64,000 nt of DNA, taken from NCBI GenBank assembly GCA_035582835.1, contig JAYKAV010002109.1, positions 1,744,857 to 1,808,856 on the forward strand. The letters run 5' to 3'. Origin of the DNA: Phoebastria nigripes. Lineage: Eukaryota; Chordata; Aves; Procellariiformes; Diomedeidae. The notes below the pieces were generated by a model that searched no databases, was not told where the DNA came from, and was given only the letters and a program-made list of their open reading frames with translations. The translations under genes were made by a program, and so were the position numbers. Below, piece after piece: positions 1-12,890 of the stretch. Each line of letters opens with the position of its first letter. Position 1 is the stretch's first letter.

Positions 1-3000
1 AGAAAAATACGTTTCTTTGGCTGGGTTCATGAAGTTGTTTAATCCACTGTAAACGTAGACAAAGGTGCTCAAGACAAAGTGTTGAGATACGGATGTCTGG
101 TGTTGGGCAACTTGAGAAGTGTCTCGATATTTAGAGGTGCCGTTGTGCATCTCACACGAAGCAGGCCGTTACCAGCGTGTCTTCGCCTTGGCACGTCAGC
201 GATACGCCCCAAGGGGCATAGTCCTGCCAAGGTTACAGAATGGAGGGCGTTGCGTGGCTTTAGGAGCCAAATTAAAATTGTTTGCTCCCAGTGTCCAGGA
301 AATGAAAATATGATTGATACAGCACCTGTTCTGTTCAAAGAAAAAAGGGTTCAATATCAATCACTGTAGATATTCTTAAGGGAAAGAAATATTTTTTCCA
401 TGGGAAGCATCCTGTCAAAGCTCCAGAAATTTATGTCGCTTTAGCAGTAAGTCGCTAAAATATTTTAAGTGAATTGACAGCATTCTTTAGTGTAAAATTG
501 TGTTTTGCCACCATAAATACCTGGCATTTGGTATTGGAAGTCCCTGAGCCTTGGCAGTGTAACAATCGCTGTCGTAACTGGAAAATAAAAAAAGACAACT
601 CATCTTCATGCTTTGAATACCAAAAGCTGAATCATCGTAAATCAATGCCGTTGAAACATTAAGAATAAATTGGGTTTTAGCATATATTTATAGCATCTAC
701 TCATGACTAGGCTTTTTGTGCAGTGCTGTTTCAGAGTTCTTCCTGCTGTTACCATCAGGATGCAGTCCTTCCTGCTGGCAGCCTCTTCTCGGGATGCTTC
801 AAGGTACCCAACCACGCGCCAGTAGCTCTCTGGAGAAGGAGTTGGGTGCTTGACATTGAGCTGCTCTGCGTAATTCACTTACATTCGCCTACCCCTTTAT
901 ACAGCTGTGGAAATTGTTTATTTTGTGCCAGGAGCTTGGATTAACTGGATGATGTGTAGACCTCGTTTCTTCTTCAACCTCTAACATTCTCAAGCTGCTA
1001 ACAAGAATTTAAATATAAAAAAAAAATATCGCTCACCATGGTAGCTCTTGGAATCTTTTTTAGGGCAGGCTCATTGATCAGCTCATCACTGTCAGAGACG
1101 CGAGGTGCCACCTTACCAAGCTGCAAACCTCAGTTCTAGTGGCTTTCCCATAGTAACAACTCTCCCACCTTCCCAGCATTACACCGGAGTCTCTGAAGTT
1201 ACAGCACGGGTGCTTCCTGTGAGAGATGCAGTGTACAACTGCAGTCCTCAAAACAAATTACCAGCTAGGAAAAGAGCAAGCTGATACTCACTATCTTTAG
1301 AGGCAGTCTTTCTCCCACCTGTCTTCAGAACTGAGAATTGCAAGCTCATCTTTTTATGCATGCTGGGAATGCAAAGGAAAAAACATGGATGATGTTTTAT
1401 CATATGCCCTGAAAGTACACATCAATCTTTCTGAGCTAAATAGAATTCTATGTCAAGAGAAAACACAGCACCATAAATATTTTATAGCACCATGTCCTGG
1501 TGTATTCTAGTGCTAACAGTTACCTAATATATTTCTGTATGAATATGGCGTGTTTCTTTGGTGCCTTTTGGTTGGTGCCGTACTGAACCTCTCTACTCGT
1601 GATTTGCTTTTATTTGAGCTTGGGGGGTGGCAACACGTGAAGCTGCACCACCACAATAGGCAGGGTTATTCTTTTAGGGCCTGTCTAGAGCCAATGGGAA
1701 TTTCTATAGCAACTAAAAGGGGCTCTCAAATTGAAAGCCTGGGATAGGAAATGCTCCCAAAGTGAGCTCATCTGTCCCTCGCTCGTGTCCTTCCCATGCC
1801 ATTCCGACTGGAAGTCTCACCCCATGCTGTTTGCCTAAGTGCTTATAAATACATGACCTTGCAGCTCAATGCTCAGCAGTGCTCCATGTTGCACCCTCAT
1901 CGCAGCTCAGATGGATTCATGCATCAACAAGAGAGGAGCGTTAGTAATCACCCAACTATTTGTTATGTATGTGTTGCAGAGTACAGGTACGCAGACTACG
2001 GCATCCTGCATTCGGGTCAAGTACAAACAGAGCATTAGTCATGCCCGAAACAGCCATTGCGTAACTTGGCCAGAGTCCTTCAGCACGATTGCGGCGGTGG
2101 TTTACTGCTCTGCAGTGACTCCCAAGCCTCTTCCCATGTTGCTGGTTCCCTGGCACTTCAGCTTCCTGTCGTTAACATTTTCCCCGTTGCTTTATTATTC
2201 CCTAAGGCTGCTCTAAGGAGTGTGATCGATACCTCTTCCCACTTCTCCCGGGTTTTCCCCTTAAGGAGTCATCAGTCTGGTGAGTAATGCCCATCTTCAA
2301 GCGTAGCTTTCATTCCCCGGGAGCTCCGTTTCCACAGCACACTGCAGCCACACACGGATCTTGCAGCTCCGTGACTCATCTCTTTCTGGATCCTCTGCAT
2401 CCAAGCAGCAGCATGCTGGGGGATGATAGTAAATCTCCTAGTGAAAGCAAGATTTTATGGTTGTGCTTAGTCATCTTTCTCCATAGCAGAACTCTCTTAT
2501 GTAAATGCCAACAGCAGCAGTGGCACCAAGTAGCAAAGAACAATGTACTAACTGGCATGGTAATCTTTGCTAATGAACAACAGAGCTATTCAGAAGTAGA
2601 GATGCTTTAAGGAAGAAGCTGGATTGTAACAGTTTCTTTCCATACTGCTCTTTGGGGGGGGGGGGGGAAAAAAAAAAAGCCTTTAAAGGATTTTAGGAGT
2701 AGAAACTTTTAGATAAACACATGCTCGCACACCGTCCCGCTGAGTGGAACCGATCCCATTCTGCCGTGGCCAAACTTGTCAGACCTTGCAGGGTTACCTG
2801 CCTCTCCCCCCCGCCTCCTGGCAAGGCAGGGTGCAGGTTATCAGAAGCCTGTCCAATCTGTAGAAAGCCTGAGAGGGTGGATAACAAGTGCTGAACGTGT
2901 ACTGGGAGAGTATCTCGGAGAATATCACTCTGAAAGAGATCTTGCTGAGGTTATAGAGGTGGGTCACAGGTGAGGCCGATTTGTGAGATTTTCATTCCAT

Positions 3001-6000
3001 GCGTGTATATGCATTTTTCATACTTCCATAGGCTCACTTAATTCTGCCTTTCTACCTTCTTATTGCTATCTCTTGTTGCTATTAAGTCCCTGGTTCCTCA
3101 GCATAGCACCTCTGTGTATGCACGTTACTCCAAGCCCTCTGAAAAACTGCTTCATACTTCTGCCGTTGCACCATTAACTTACCCAAACCACTTTTAACAG
3201 TAAGTAAATGCGATTAACCTGATGCGCTTTATCCCTCTGAAAAGCCCCGTTCTGACAACTCTTGATGGTAATATTCAAATACCAATCGCTTCCACCTGTT
3301 TGGTATTGTAGAAACCTCTCAGCACTTAACAATAAGCCATTTTCCAGCTTTTTGCCTCTTTCTGTTTCACTCAGGGCACTTTTCATACCTTGGCCACTGG
3401 CAGCCTGTACCTCCTCTGCAAAATGGTCCACCACACGCTATCGCTGTAGTTGAGAGTAAATGCAAGCCAGCAGAGTTTACCCCGGTTTAATTTGACTACA
3501 AAATTAAATGAATTTCCCCATAGTCAGCTTGTAACACCAAGTAAATGTGTGTGTCTCTTATTTTATTTAACAGTATACTGTCCCAATGAGTCAAATTCTG
3601 ACTTCTGCTTTAACATAGTGTAAAAACATGATTGCAGTTTTTCACAACCAGACACAAATGTACAGTTGCAAATCAAAAAAAGAAAGTTTAGAGTGGAATC
3701 ATGCAGATGTGCTGGGTTGTACCCGGATTGTACCTTTCCTTTTCAGTAAATGTAGATGGGAATGNGTATGTCTGAATCCATGTGGATTTAAACACTAGAG
3801 CAAGTTAAGCATTTTCAGCTTTTTTTTTGAGTGTTTTCCATGCACGTTTCTATGTACATCCTGCTCATCTTGGGCCTTTCATATGCAGCTAGATGGTAAA
3901 CAAGGATAGTAGTTGTTTCAGAAATGAAATTCGGGGTTTTGTTTAACTGATACAAAAATAAGTGCTATTTAGAAGGAACTTAGGAATTGGTGCCTTGTAC
4001 TATGCAGTTGTAAGCAAATATGGATATTGAAAAGTCAGGGTTTACGTTAAGATGATTTCCAAACGCAGCAACCTCAAAATTAAATTTTGGTATCATAGCT
4101 TATTTATTCTAAAAAAAAATACAAGGTGCAAAATAATTAGCAATAGTAACAGTCATGGGTTTTGCTTGAGTGCAGAAGTCTTGTGCGCAAATCAACATCC
4201 TGTCTTGNGGGAGAAATCTCCAAATTTCCACTCCTTCATACAGTTTTTTCCCTTGATGACAGCTGTTTAATAATAATTAAATAGCTGTTAGATATTATAC
4301 AAGGCCTGCTCTAGGTTTTTTGCTATTTTTAAAAATTTAATATTTAATTTCCCTGCTGCATCATACCAATCTTTCCTCTAGATGGTGCCCCATACCCAAG
4401 AGTTGGGTGTAATACTATCCCATATGAAAGGCTATTGAGAAATAGTCAGGACGCCACTCTCCTTTGTTTCTAAATTCTATCTTATAATAGTTCACCTAAG
4501 TTGATAGCTTACCTGTTCTGCATGATGTAAATATGGTGTTTCTTCCTCTTGAGAATCTTAAAATCCATTCACTAGAGCCTAAAAAGCCACCTGCCTGGAA
4601 CAGAATCGTCTGTTACTCCGTGGACCGATCCATATCTCATATTTCTTATGGCAGCCATTAACTGGCGTTAGCTGTTGATCGGCTAGACGGTATGTACATC
4701 ACTGCTGCAATTGTGGGAACTTACTATTTGCCTAGTTTTCAAATAAATTGATTCTCTCTGAATATTATGTAAACATTTATCTGTGTCTCTATTTTACATA
4801 GAAATGCAAAATTTCAAGTATGGATGAAATGCATATGAAAATGGGCAACAGTGATCTGCGTACCTATGTGCTCATAGCTCTGTAAGCAGAAGGACCAGGT
4901 AAATAATGTCAGTATTCCAGTATATATTCAGCATCACTGAATTTCAACATTATACCTGAAAGTGCTTGTAACCCCACAAGTTTTATAAGCAGGAAAATCA
5001 CTATTGGTTGTAAGTGACAAGCTAGTTTTTGTTATTGTTGGTATTACAATTGCGGTCAGCTACATCCCTGTCTAAGGGCCGGATTCTGACCCTGTGTCCC
5101 CAGGGGCCCCCTGGTTGGGATCGAGCCCCCTGTCCCCAACCTTTCCCAGCTGCCTATCACAGCCCTTCCCATGGGATGGCCACGGCTGCTACCACTCTGG
5201 GGGGTCACGATGCACAAAGGGGCTCTCACCCCAGAAATACCACCTGATATTCCCTGGTGGGGCTAATTCCGCAACTTCACATCTTGCTAAATTTTTTTAA
5301 GTAATCCTTTGATGTTTGGTTTGTGATTTTGGGGGGTTTTTTAGGGTCCAATCCTGCATTTTTGACTTCTCCTGGAAGTGCCCGGGAGCCTTACAGCCTG
5401 GGCAAACAGTGTCCGACTGCGACTGGGAATTCATCACCTCTCTCCCTGCATAGCTGGACATGCAAATTTTACTGGAACTCCCTCAGCTAAGTATACCATT
5501 TAAATAGAATTATGTCCCTGTGTATCCCATGCCCTTTCTCTGTTAAGTTGTGAGGATTTTTATATGTTTTAATTCTGTTTGTCAGCTTTACAAAAATATT
5601 AGCCATTTTTGTGAAGGAGCGCGCAGGGTTCGCAAGAGTTTTTAAAAGCGCTGCTTTTTTGAAATAAAAAGAAGTTTAAAAACGGTTTGAGGTATTTTTT
5701 ATATTTATTGATATCCATAACATGTAGACATTGTAAATAAGCTCATTAATACTTTTTAAATACAGTCTTATAAAAAATAGAAATTAAATATGAATTACTG
5801 CATGAGGTGATGGATTAGAAAACTGTCTTGTATAAGTTTGCTCACAGGAGTGTGAGTTTATAATGAACTTTCTAAGTCACTAATGAAACTAATGCTCCAG
5901 TTTGATGATGAGGAAAACGAAACGGGCTCTGGGAGTCACGCAGTTACATGAAGATGACAAAANCAAAACCAAATCCAGAAGCGGCCATCCCCCTTCACCA

Positions 6001-6179
6001 TGCTCTTTATGTACCCCTGTCATATTCTCTTCCAGGCATCTCTTCCAAATAAGAAGGCCGTACTCTATTTAACCCCACAAGGTGATTTTTGCAGACCACT
6101 ACTCCCTCCCCTTGTCTTTTTCCACCTTTTCTGGGTATCCATCCTGCAAAGAGAGGGCTGAAACACGTGGGCACACCAC
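1..6179. other. Intergenic, no gene recognised
   Basis: Low-CpG, mostly AT-rich DNA with a G14-A12 homopolymer junction at about 2653-2678 and scattered single N's. Open frames are all short and mutually overlapping. Confidence 0.5.
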
Positions 6180-6229
6180 AGGCTTGTGCAGTGCCTTGAC
6201 AACACTTGTTTTTATTTGTTCTCCGTGTC

Positions 6230-6480
6230 CTCCCTCATAATTCCTTATGGTCTGCCTTCTGCCTGCCTCTGAGCGCTGTGCGTAGCTCTATGAAGATGTC
6301 AGCGCAGCGATGCCAAGATCTCCTCAGCAAGCGATAGTAGGTCAGAGCCCGTTCCTATGTGTTTGTAGTGATTTGCATGATTTTGCATCCATCAAAGTTT
6401 AGTTTCATTTGTTGTTCTAGCCCTTAAATCTCAGGCCTGATTTAGACAAGGAGTTTCAAACTAGGGTTAAGTAGTCTGAC
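6230..6480 (-). mobile_element. Possible 3' remnant of a CR1/L3-type LINE (minus strand)
   Basis: The stretch containing 'gttcctatgtgtttgtag' and 'gattttgcatccatcaaagtttagtttcattt' resembles the reversed consensus in which a MKFNVDKCKV-type motif is encoded. It is short and decayed. Confidence 0.4.
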
Positions 6481-6596
6481 AATTTCATATTTGAGCACTA
6501 TTCTGGAACTCTCAAAATGCTGTCCTGTACAGGAATTTTGTTCCCGTTATTTTTATTTATTCAGTTTAAAGCCTCTTCTAGTGATCTTCAGTTTGA

Positions 6597-6698
6597 GATG
6601 ACTTCTCCATCTTATCCCTCATAAAGAAAGGCTTTAATGTGGAAAGAGATAACTTCTCTATCTTATCCCTCATAAAGAAAGGCTTTAACGTGGAAACC
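6597..6698. repeat. 51-bp direct tandem duplication (two copies)
   Basis: The unit begins GATGACTTCTCCATCTTATC at 6597 and again, as GATAACTTCTCTATCTTATC, at 6648. The copies differ at only about three positions, so the duplication is recent or was gene-converted. Confidence 0.9.
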
Positions 6699-9126
6699 GC
6701 CATAAATTCCTCTGTAGTAAACAGTGACCCACATATTTCATTTAGTTCTCGAACTTCCATCATTTAGTGGACATATACATTCTCCTGTAGCCTTCCAGCT
6801 TCTTATCTTTGGGAAAAGTCTTTCCTCTGATATCCTCAGGAGTTCGGTTTTCAGAATCTCCCTTTTTTTATTTTTTTGGCCTTAACTTTTTAGGGCTTGA
6901 GATATAGCCTTCTAGAATATGTTTTCTCTGTCATCTCCATTTGGGGATGACTTACGTTCTTGGAAGGTCCCTTAAAGCTTTTCTTGGTAGAAGGACTAAT
7001 TTAATTTAATCTCTGGTGAAGTGTTTTTCAACATCTGCAAGCACTTGCCCTTTTGGCTGTTCCCTTTCGTTTCTTTTACACCAATAAAAGAATTTTTCTT
7101 TAGAGTTTGTGAAGTCCCCGAGTTCTGTGTGGCTGAGTGCGGGGCTGGTATCTGATGGAAAATAACACGCAAGGCCAGTAGATGTGAGGTGAAGCTGTGA
7201 AGGCAAATGGTGGCCATAAAGACAGAAGTCTGTCATCGATCTTTATTTTCCCAAGGTATTTAATTCTTACCGCTGGATTATAATGAGATAAGTGTGGAAG
7301 GCAATTGCGCAGACTGTAGAGGTGAAAAATAGCATCTCCTGTTTATTCTCCACATTCTCCATTACGTCTAAAGGATCCTGCCGTTTTCCTGTTGAGGATC
7401 CTCTTCTCTCCATGTGTTTTCTGATGTCTCTCTGGACACCTTTCTCTCTTCTGTTTCTGTGGCAGTCTAGTAGATCTCAGTCTCTTAATTTTTTTTCCTT
7501 TCTTTGCTCCTTTCTCCTGTTTGGGTGACTTAGTTTGCTACAGGTAACATCTTTCAGACCTTGACCTTTCTTCCAAACCCTTCTTCCCATCTTGACTTTG
7601 TTGCTGCTGCCTATCGACTATACCAGTCCCCCATGCCCTTGTATTTGTGCTTTTTTGTCTTTGCTATGACTCCTTCCGAGATGCTTCTAGAACGGCCAAG
7701 GAACATTTCCTCGGGAGATACAGTGCACCCTTAAATGGGGCATCGAAAAATCCCATCGAGAGCGATGCTAACCTCTTGGCACAGGTTTTTATTCACTGCT
7801 GGCTGAATGCGTCAGGTTCAAGCAAGCATCAGAGAAATGCTGGGAGCTGAGCACCGGCAGAGGAATTTAAGGAGAACAGAGGCTCATCAGGTGCTTCGGT
7901 ACTCTTTAAGAGTCTCGTGTTGTCTTTCTTACAAGCATGTGGAAAAACAACCCACACTGCAGCACTCCATCCGTGTCAGGAGAAGAAAGCAACAGGACAA
8001 AAACTCTTGCTGGAACTTTCCTCCTGCAGCACTTTCATCCCGTCCACCCTGAGGGCAAACAGCGTGAGCCGTGGTCATGTTTGGGGAGGTAGGAGGACCC
8101 ATCCTGCTGCATCAGCACCATCCCAGGGGGATGGAGGCATCCCCGAGCTGGGGACTTTGCTTTCTTCCCTGCAGCCCCACCCGCCGCCTCAGCCAAAAAT
8201 GAGATTTTTCACCAACTGCAAAAGTCTCCTGCTCGTGGTTTAATATTAATTTTGGCAATTTGCACCCAGACTCTGAGCTACCTTATCCAGGAATCAGTAT
8301 GGTAGCCCTGAGGTCCAGCCCTGTCTGGGGTGACAGAGTTTGTTTCGTTTGACAATATGGATTTAATGAACAGGCTGCCCGGCACTGGGAACCATTTCCC
8401 TCGAATAGCTGCAAAATAAATGATGGGACATTTTCCAGTGCAATGCTGCATCCACCCAAAATACCACTATAAAATTCACAGATGCAAACCAGAGTGACTG
8501 CATTAAGCAAGGCTTAGGGGGATTATCGAATTAAATTGGTTGCCCCTTCCACCCTTCCCCCAGTCAAAGACATCAGAAATCTAAATACAAAAAAGGGTGT
8601 TAACACAATGGGCTTCGCTAAAACCTATAAAAGCAAAGAAACTCATTGTTAAGGCTGTTGCTTTATTCTAGAATGCTATTGTGTTTAGGCACAGCGTTGT
8701 GTTTCAGAGGGTTTTCTATCAGGGAGCTAGAGAGCCGTGGGTAATCTTACGAACCACGGAAACCGCCGCGGCTCTAATGCTCCCGGAATGGCTCGGCTTC
8801 GGTAATTCCCTCCGCGAAAGAGAAATGCAACATAACTGCGTACAGCGCAGAACCGTTGCCTCCACGCCTCCGCCACCAAATCGTTCTGCCTGACTTTGGC
8901 ACTCGTTATTTACTGCCCGCTATTCCCGGCTCCGTCCTCTTCCCAGGGACGGCAGCGTCACGAGCATCCTGCTCGTTTCAGGGAGAGTTTGTGCAATGAA
9001 AGCTTTGCTTTAATCTGTGCTGGATTTATCCAGATGCATCAATCTCTGGAAGGCTTACGTGGGTCTCAGGTCTTCTACGTGCACGTAGCCTTGATTTGTT
9101 AATCTGGAAATGGTTTATTCAAAATT
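6699..9126. other. Intergenic, no gene recognised
   Basis: No family resemblance was found in any frame. It includes pyrimidine-rich DNA at 7330-7600. Confidence 0.5.
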
Positions 9127-9322
9127 AAAAAAAAAAAAAAAAAAGAAAAAAAAAAACCCTTAAAAGTAGGTAAACAAAAATGGATGCAGATGCAGACAGA
9201 CTAAGGTGTCTCTNNNNNNNNNNNNNNNNNNNNNNNNNNNNNNNNNNNNNNNNNNNNNNNNNNNNNNNNNNNNNNNNNNNNNNAAAAAAAAAAAAAAGAA
9301 AGAAAAAAAAAACCCTTTAAAA
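9127..9322. other. Assembly gap (9214-9283) flanked by a duplicated A-tract block
   Basis: A 70-N gap. The left flank reads A18-G-A11-CCCTTAAAA (9127-9165) and the right flank A14-GAAAG-A10-CCCTTTAAAA (9284-9322). The near-identity suggests the same locus assembled twice on the two sides of the gap. Confidence 0.85.
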
Positions 9323-12107
9323 CTGCTTTGCTTGAACTGCTTTTGACTGTGCAGTGGAACAAGCGCCCAGGCTCTCAGTCGTGTATGTGGTCTGGCACCC
9401 ATGTAATAGGTTTTAGGCTAATATGTGGCACACTGTGCCTGCTTTAATTAAATGAATTATAGCAAAAAAAGCATTTCCAATTTAAATTTAAATATGTTTA
9501 TATCTGAATGATACGATTTGTTTAAATATTTAATATATAAATATATAAAATTAAATATTAATTTCCAATATGTTCACAGAACCCGTTTCACCCAAATGAC
9601 CACAGAAATATTTCCTTACCAAGGAATCCCTTTTCTTTGCATCTTTCTTAACATCATTACAGATCCTCATATTTAAAGTCTTTATTTTAGTACAGTCCTC
9701 TTAGTAATAAAACAAATTCATTAGGGTTGGAATAAAGAAATGAGACACCTGTGTAGCAACAAATAGGATTTGCAGAGATTTTAAGCTCTTTGGGGCAAAC
9801 ACGGGTTTGTTCTTGCCCGCGTCAGAGCCTGGAGGAGGGCCGCCGAGCACAACTGCACCACAGCCAGATGAGTGTCGTTAATAAGTGCTAATTAGTAAAG
9901 CCACCGGGTTATCTTTGACCTTCTCAAAGTCTTATTGCAAGGGCTGGGGAGAAAGGATAAGAAACGAGCAGAGGAGTATTTTTGCCCCGGCCACCCTCGC
10001 CCCGCGCGGCTCTCCCCTCTGACTGCCTGGGGTCCCGTGTCCCCCCNTGCCTTAGCAGAGATCAGTCGTACTTCGTCGTGCAGACTGGAGCTGAAGTTTC
10101 AAGGTATTTTGCACCACCGTGGGAAGCGGCTCTCTGGGAAGGGGCTTGGGATGCTGACTGTTTGTGACAAGTCTAGCCTGGAAGAAAACCAAAACAGTAG
10201 CGGTTCAAAACCTGAATAATATTACTGTGGCAACAAAATAACTCACCTTAAAATAAAATGTGCATTGGACAGCAACCTTGCATGTTCAGGGAACAGAAAA
10301 AGAAAGATCCTTTTTTTTTATTTTTTTTTTTAGCTTCCTGAACTTTTGACCTATTACCAGATGCTGATGCAGATAGAAAAAATTCAATTTCTATCAGCAA
10401 TTAAATGAAACTGAACACAACCAAATCTCCAGCGCTTCAAGAACCTCCCCAAATGATGCCACCAGTGTTACCAACTGGGTTAGTTTATAACTCCCCGCTG
10501 CCTTTAGCTTTACATTAAGGGGGTGAGCGGGGTCCCGCCTCNGCTCGGCTCCATCACAGAGCGGAGCTGGGCACGAGACCCGGGCGTCCGTGGGAGAACG
10601 AAGTATTGCCTCGGCGGGATCTCCTAATAAAGCATACGTGAGCATGTTTCTGTGGGAGATGGTTAACGGCCTTAGGTCGTCATTGTACNATTAACAGGAA
10701 TAGCGTGTTGTTCTGGGCTGAAGTTAAGCCAGAATGAGAGCAAACCCAGTAATAATCTGTGCAGGCCTTTTTACCTTCCTTTCCCTCCCGGNTTGGGGTA
10801 GAAGATCCCCTCGCTCGCTGATGTGGATGATTTCAATTAAGATGAAATGAAGGAAATCTCTGTTTTTTCTAATAAATGGACACAAGAGTGTAACCGAGCA
10901 CTTTCTTTGTTGTCTTTCAATGAAGAAGAAAAGAACATTTCCTTGCATATGAGGAAGGAAAATATCTACTTCCATCTAGCGATGTTGGACATGGATCTTT
11001 CTTTTTGCTCTTACCCTCACCTGAGGTTTTAAGGAGGTAATGGAGAGTGGCCTCCGCACGCCTCCTGCGCTGAGCCGAGCCNAGCTCCAGGGTCCTGCCA
11101 CGGGTGGGAGAGAGCCGCCAGCCCATCCCTGGATGTGCCCTTGTGCCAGTGCTGTGGACCAAACCCTAGTCTCCTACGGATAACGTGCAGAAGATGTTTG
11201 GCTTTGAAGAGCAGCAGATAGGCAAAGCAAACTTGCATTCTCCAATGAACTTCGCCAGTTAGGAAGAAAGCCAAAATCAAATGAAGTGTCTACCATTTCA
11301 TATTTAATTTCAATGGATTAAATGTAGCACATGGAAATTCATGAAACAATCCGATTACCCATGTTTTCCTGGATAAGAGTTAAAACGTCTCAAAAACTCT
11401 CTGGGAAACTGATATGGTACGAGGCTCATCAGCACAGATCTTTGTAATGACAGAGGGATTAGGGACAGATGTGCCAAAGCGACAGCCATAATTATGAGTA
11501 AAATAATGAGTACCTGAGCACACTCAGGGAGAGCCACAGTTAACAAGGAAGATGAGAGTGGGAGACAGACACGCGGCACCGCAAGAAATAGCATTTTCCT
11601 GTGTTTAGTGGATGCACAAACTCATGGCCATACCCAGCAGCATTGCCTTGTTATGTTATCTTAACTCTGAAGTGGAAAGGGCTATTTCTGAGGGTGAAAA
11701 TGAGACCCCTCGGTGAGAGACGTGGCCCAAACCCAAAAGAACCGCCCTGAAGTCCCATCTTGGCATCTAGTTCAAGCCTAGCTTTGTGCCCACGCATTCA
11801 ACACGTGGTAGTGATTTGGTACCTTTATGGCTCAGAAGAGGCTGATCTTACTTGTGTAGAGCATGTCGTACAAAGCCAGCTTGCCAAAGGTACCTGACAA
11901 CCCAGGGAATAAAAAAGAGCAGATGTAAGGTTTTTTGTGAGTTCACTGCAAACGCAGTTTCCAGCCCCGGAGTACAACCGAGAGGCATGCTCCTCTTCTC
12001 TGTGGCCGTTTACAGCCTGGCTTGGTTGGATACCCACAACAGACGTCTTCATCTGCTGGAAACATTTGCCCAAACATTACCCTCCCGAGTCCTGCACGTT
12101 GTGCTCC
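9323..12107. other. Intergenic, no gene recognised
   Basis: It contains an AT-only stretch at about 9480-9560, and otherwise unremarkable sequence. Confidence 0.5.
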
Positions 12108-12272
12108 ACCGCCGCAGCGTCGCCGCAGCATCACCGCAGCATCACCGCAGCATCACCACAGCATCACCGCAGCGTCACCGCAGCGTCACCGCAGCATCAC
12201 CGCAGCATCACCGCAGTGTCACCGCAGCGTCACCACAGCATCACCGCAGCATCACCGCAGCGTCACCGCAGC
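12108..12272. repeat. 11-bp minisatellite, about 15 copies
   Basis: The unit is ATCACCGCAGC with A/G and C/A variants (ATCACCACAGC, GTCACCGCAGC). Because 11 is not a multiple of 3 and the unit has no stop in any phase, all three plus-strand frames stay open. This creates overlapping frames encoding an ASPQHHRSIT repeat. Confidence 0.95.
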
Positions 12273-12429
12273 AGCTCAGCCCCTTGCGTTTCTTCCCCCT
12301 CAGAGGAGCACGTTGCACCGACTTCAGTGATTTTCTCCTTCTTGACCTGTCACCTCTTCAAAAATACATGCTCTATGTATTTATAAGATATGCCCTGTAT
12401 ATTTATATATAAATATATGCTCTGTCTTT

Positions 12430-12890
12430 ACTTTGCTTATCAGAATGCTGTATAAGATGCTGTCAGACACCATTCAAAGACACGATACAGTCACTGCTTC
12501 TCCCTTCCCTACCAGGCCAACTATCCTGTCAAAAAATAAATTAGTTTGCTTTGATGGTATTTGTTCTTGACAAATCCATACTGGCTGCTTTTTTATCATT
12601 TTATTAATCTCCAGGATCTCTGCAAGTCAACTTTTCATATTTTTTCCCACTACCTTCCCAGATATCGGAGTTGGGCTGACTGCTCTGTCATTTCCCGCTC
12701 CTCATTGTTGAAGATGGGTGCTGTGTCTGTCCGTCTGAGCCCCTGGGACCTCCCTCTCACCTTCGGGTTATCACGGATGATCACCCAGAGTGATGTCCAT
12801 GTCCGGGCGGCGATGCTCTCCGTGACCTGCGCTCCTCGTCCCGCCAGTCCCAGTCGGAGGTGTTGCAGCTGCGGCTCCTGATGCACCTCT
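12430..12890 (-). mobile_element. Degenerate CR1/L3-type LINE, reverse-transcriptase region (minus strand)
   Basis: On the minus strand the sequence reads from GCACCCATCTTCAACAATGAGG (the PIFNK/PIFKKG site, about 12724) to a CAGTATGGATTTGTCAAGAA segment (QYGFVKN, about 12580), then TTTTTTGACAGGATAGTTGGC (FFDRIVG). These are conserved CR1/L3 motifs in the right order. Stops interrupt it. Confidence 0.7.

Noticed and set aside
11852..12412. 186-, 149- and 102-codon overlapping plus-strand frames
   Set aside because: They owe their length to the stop-free 11-bp minisatellite; the flanking parts have no domain or splice support.
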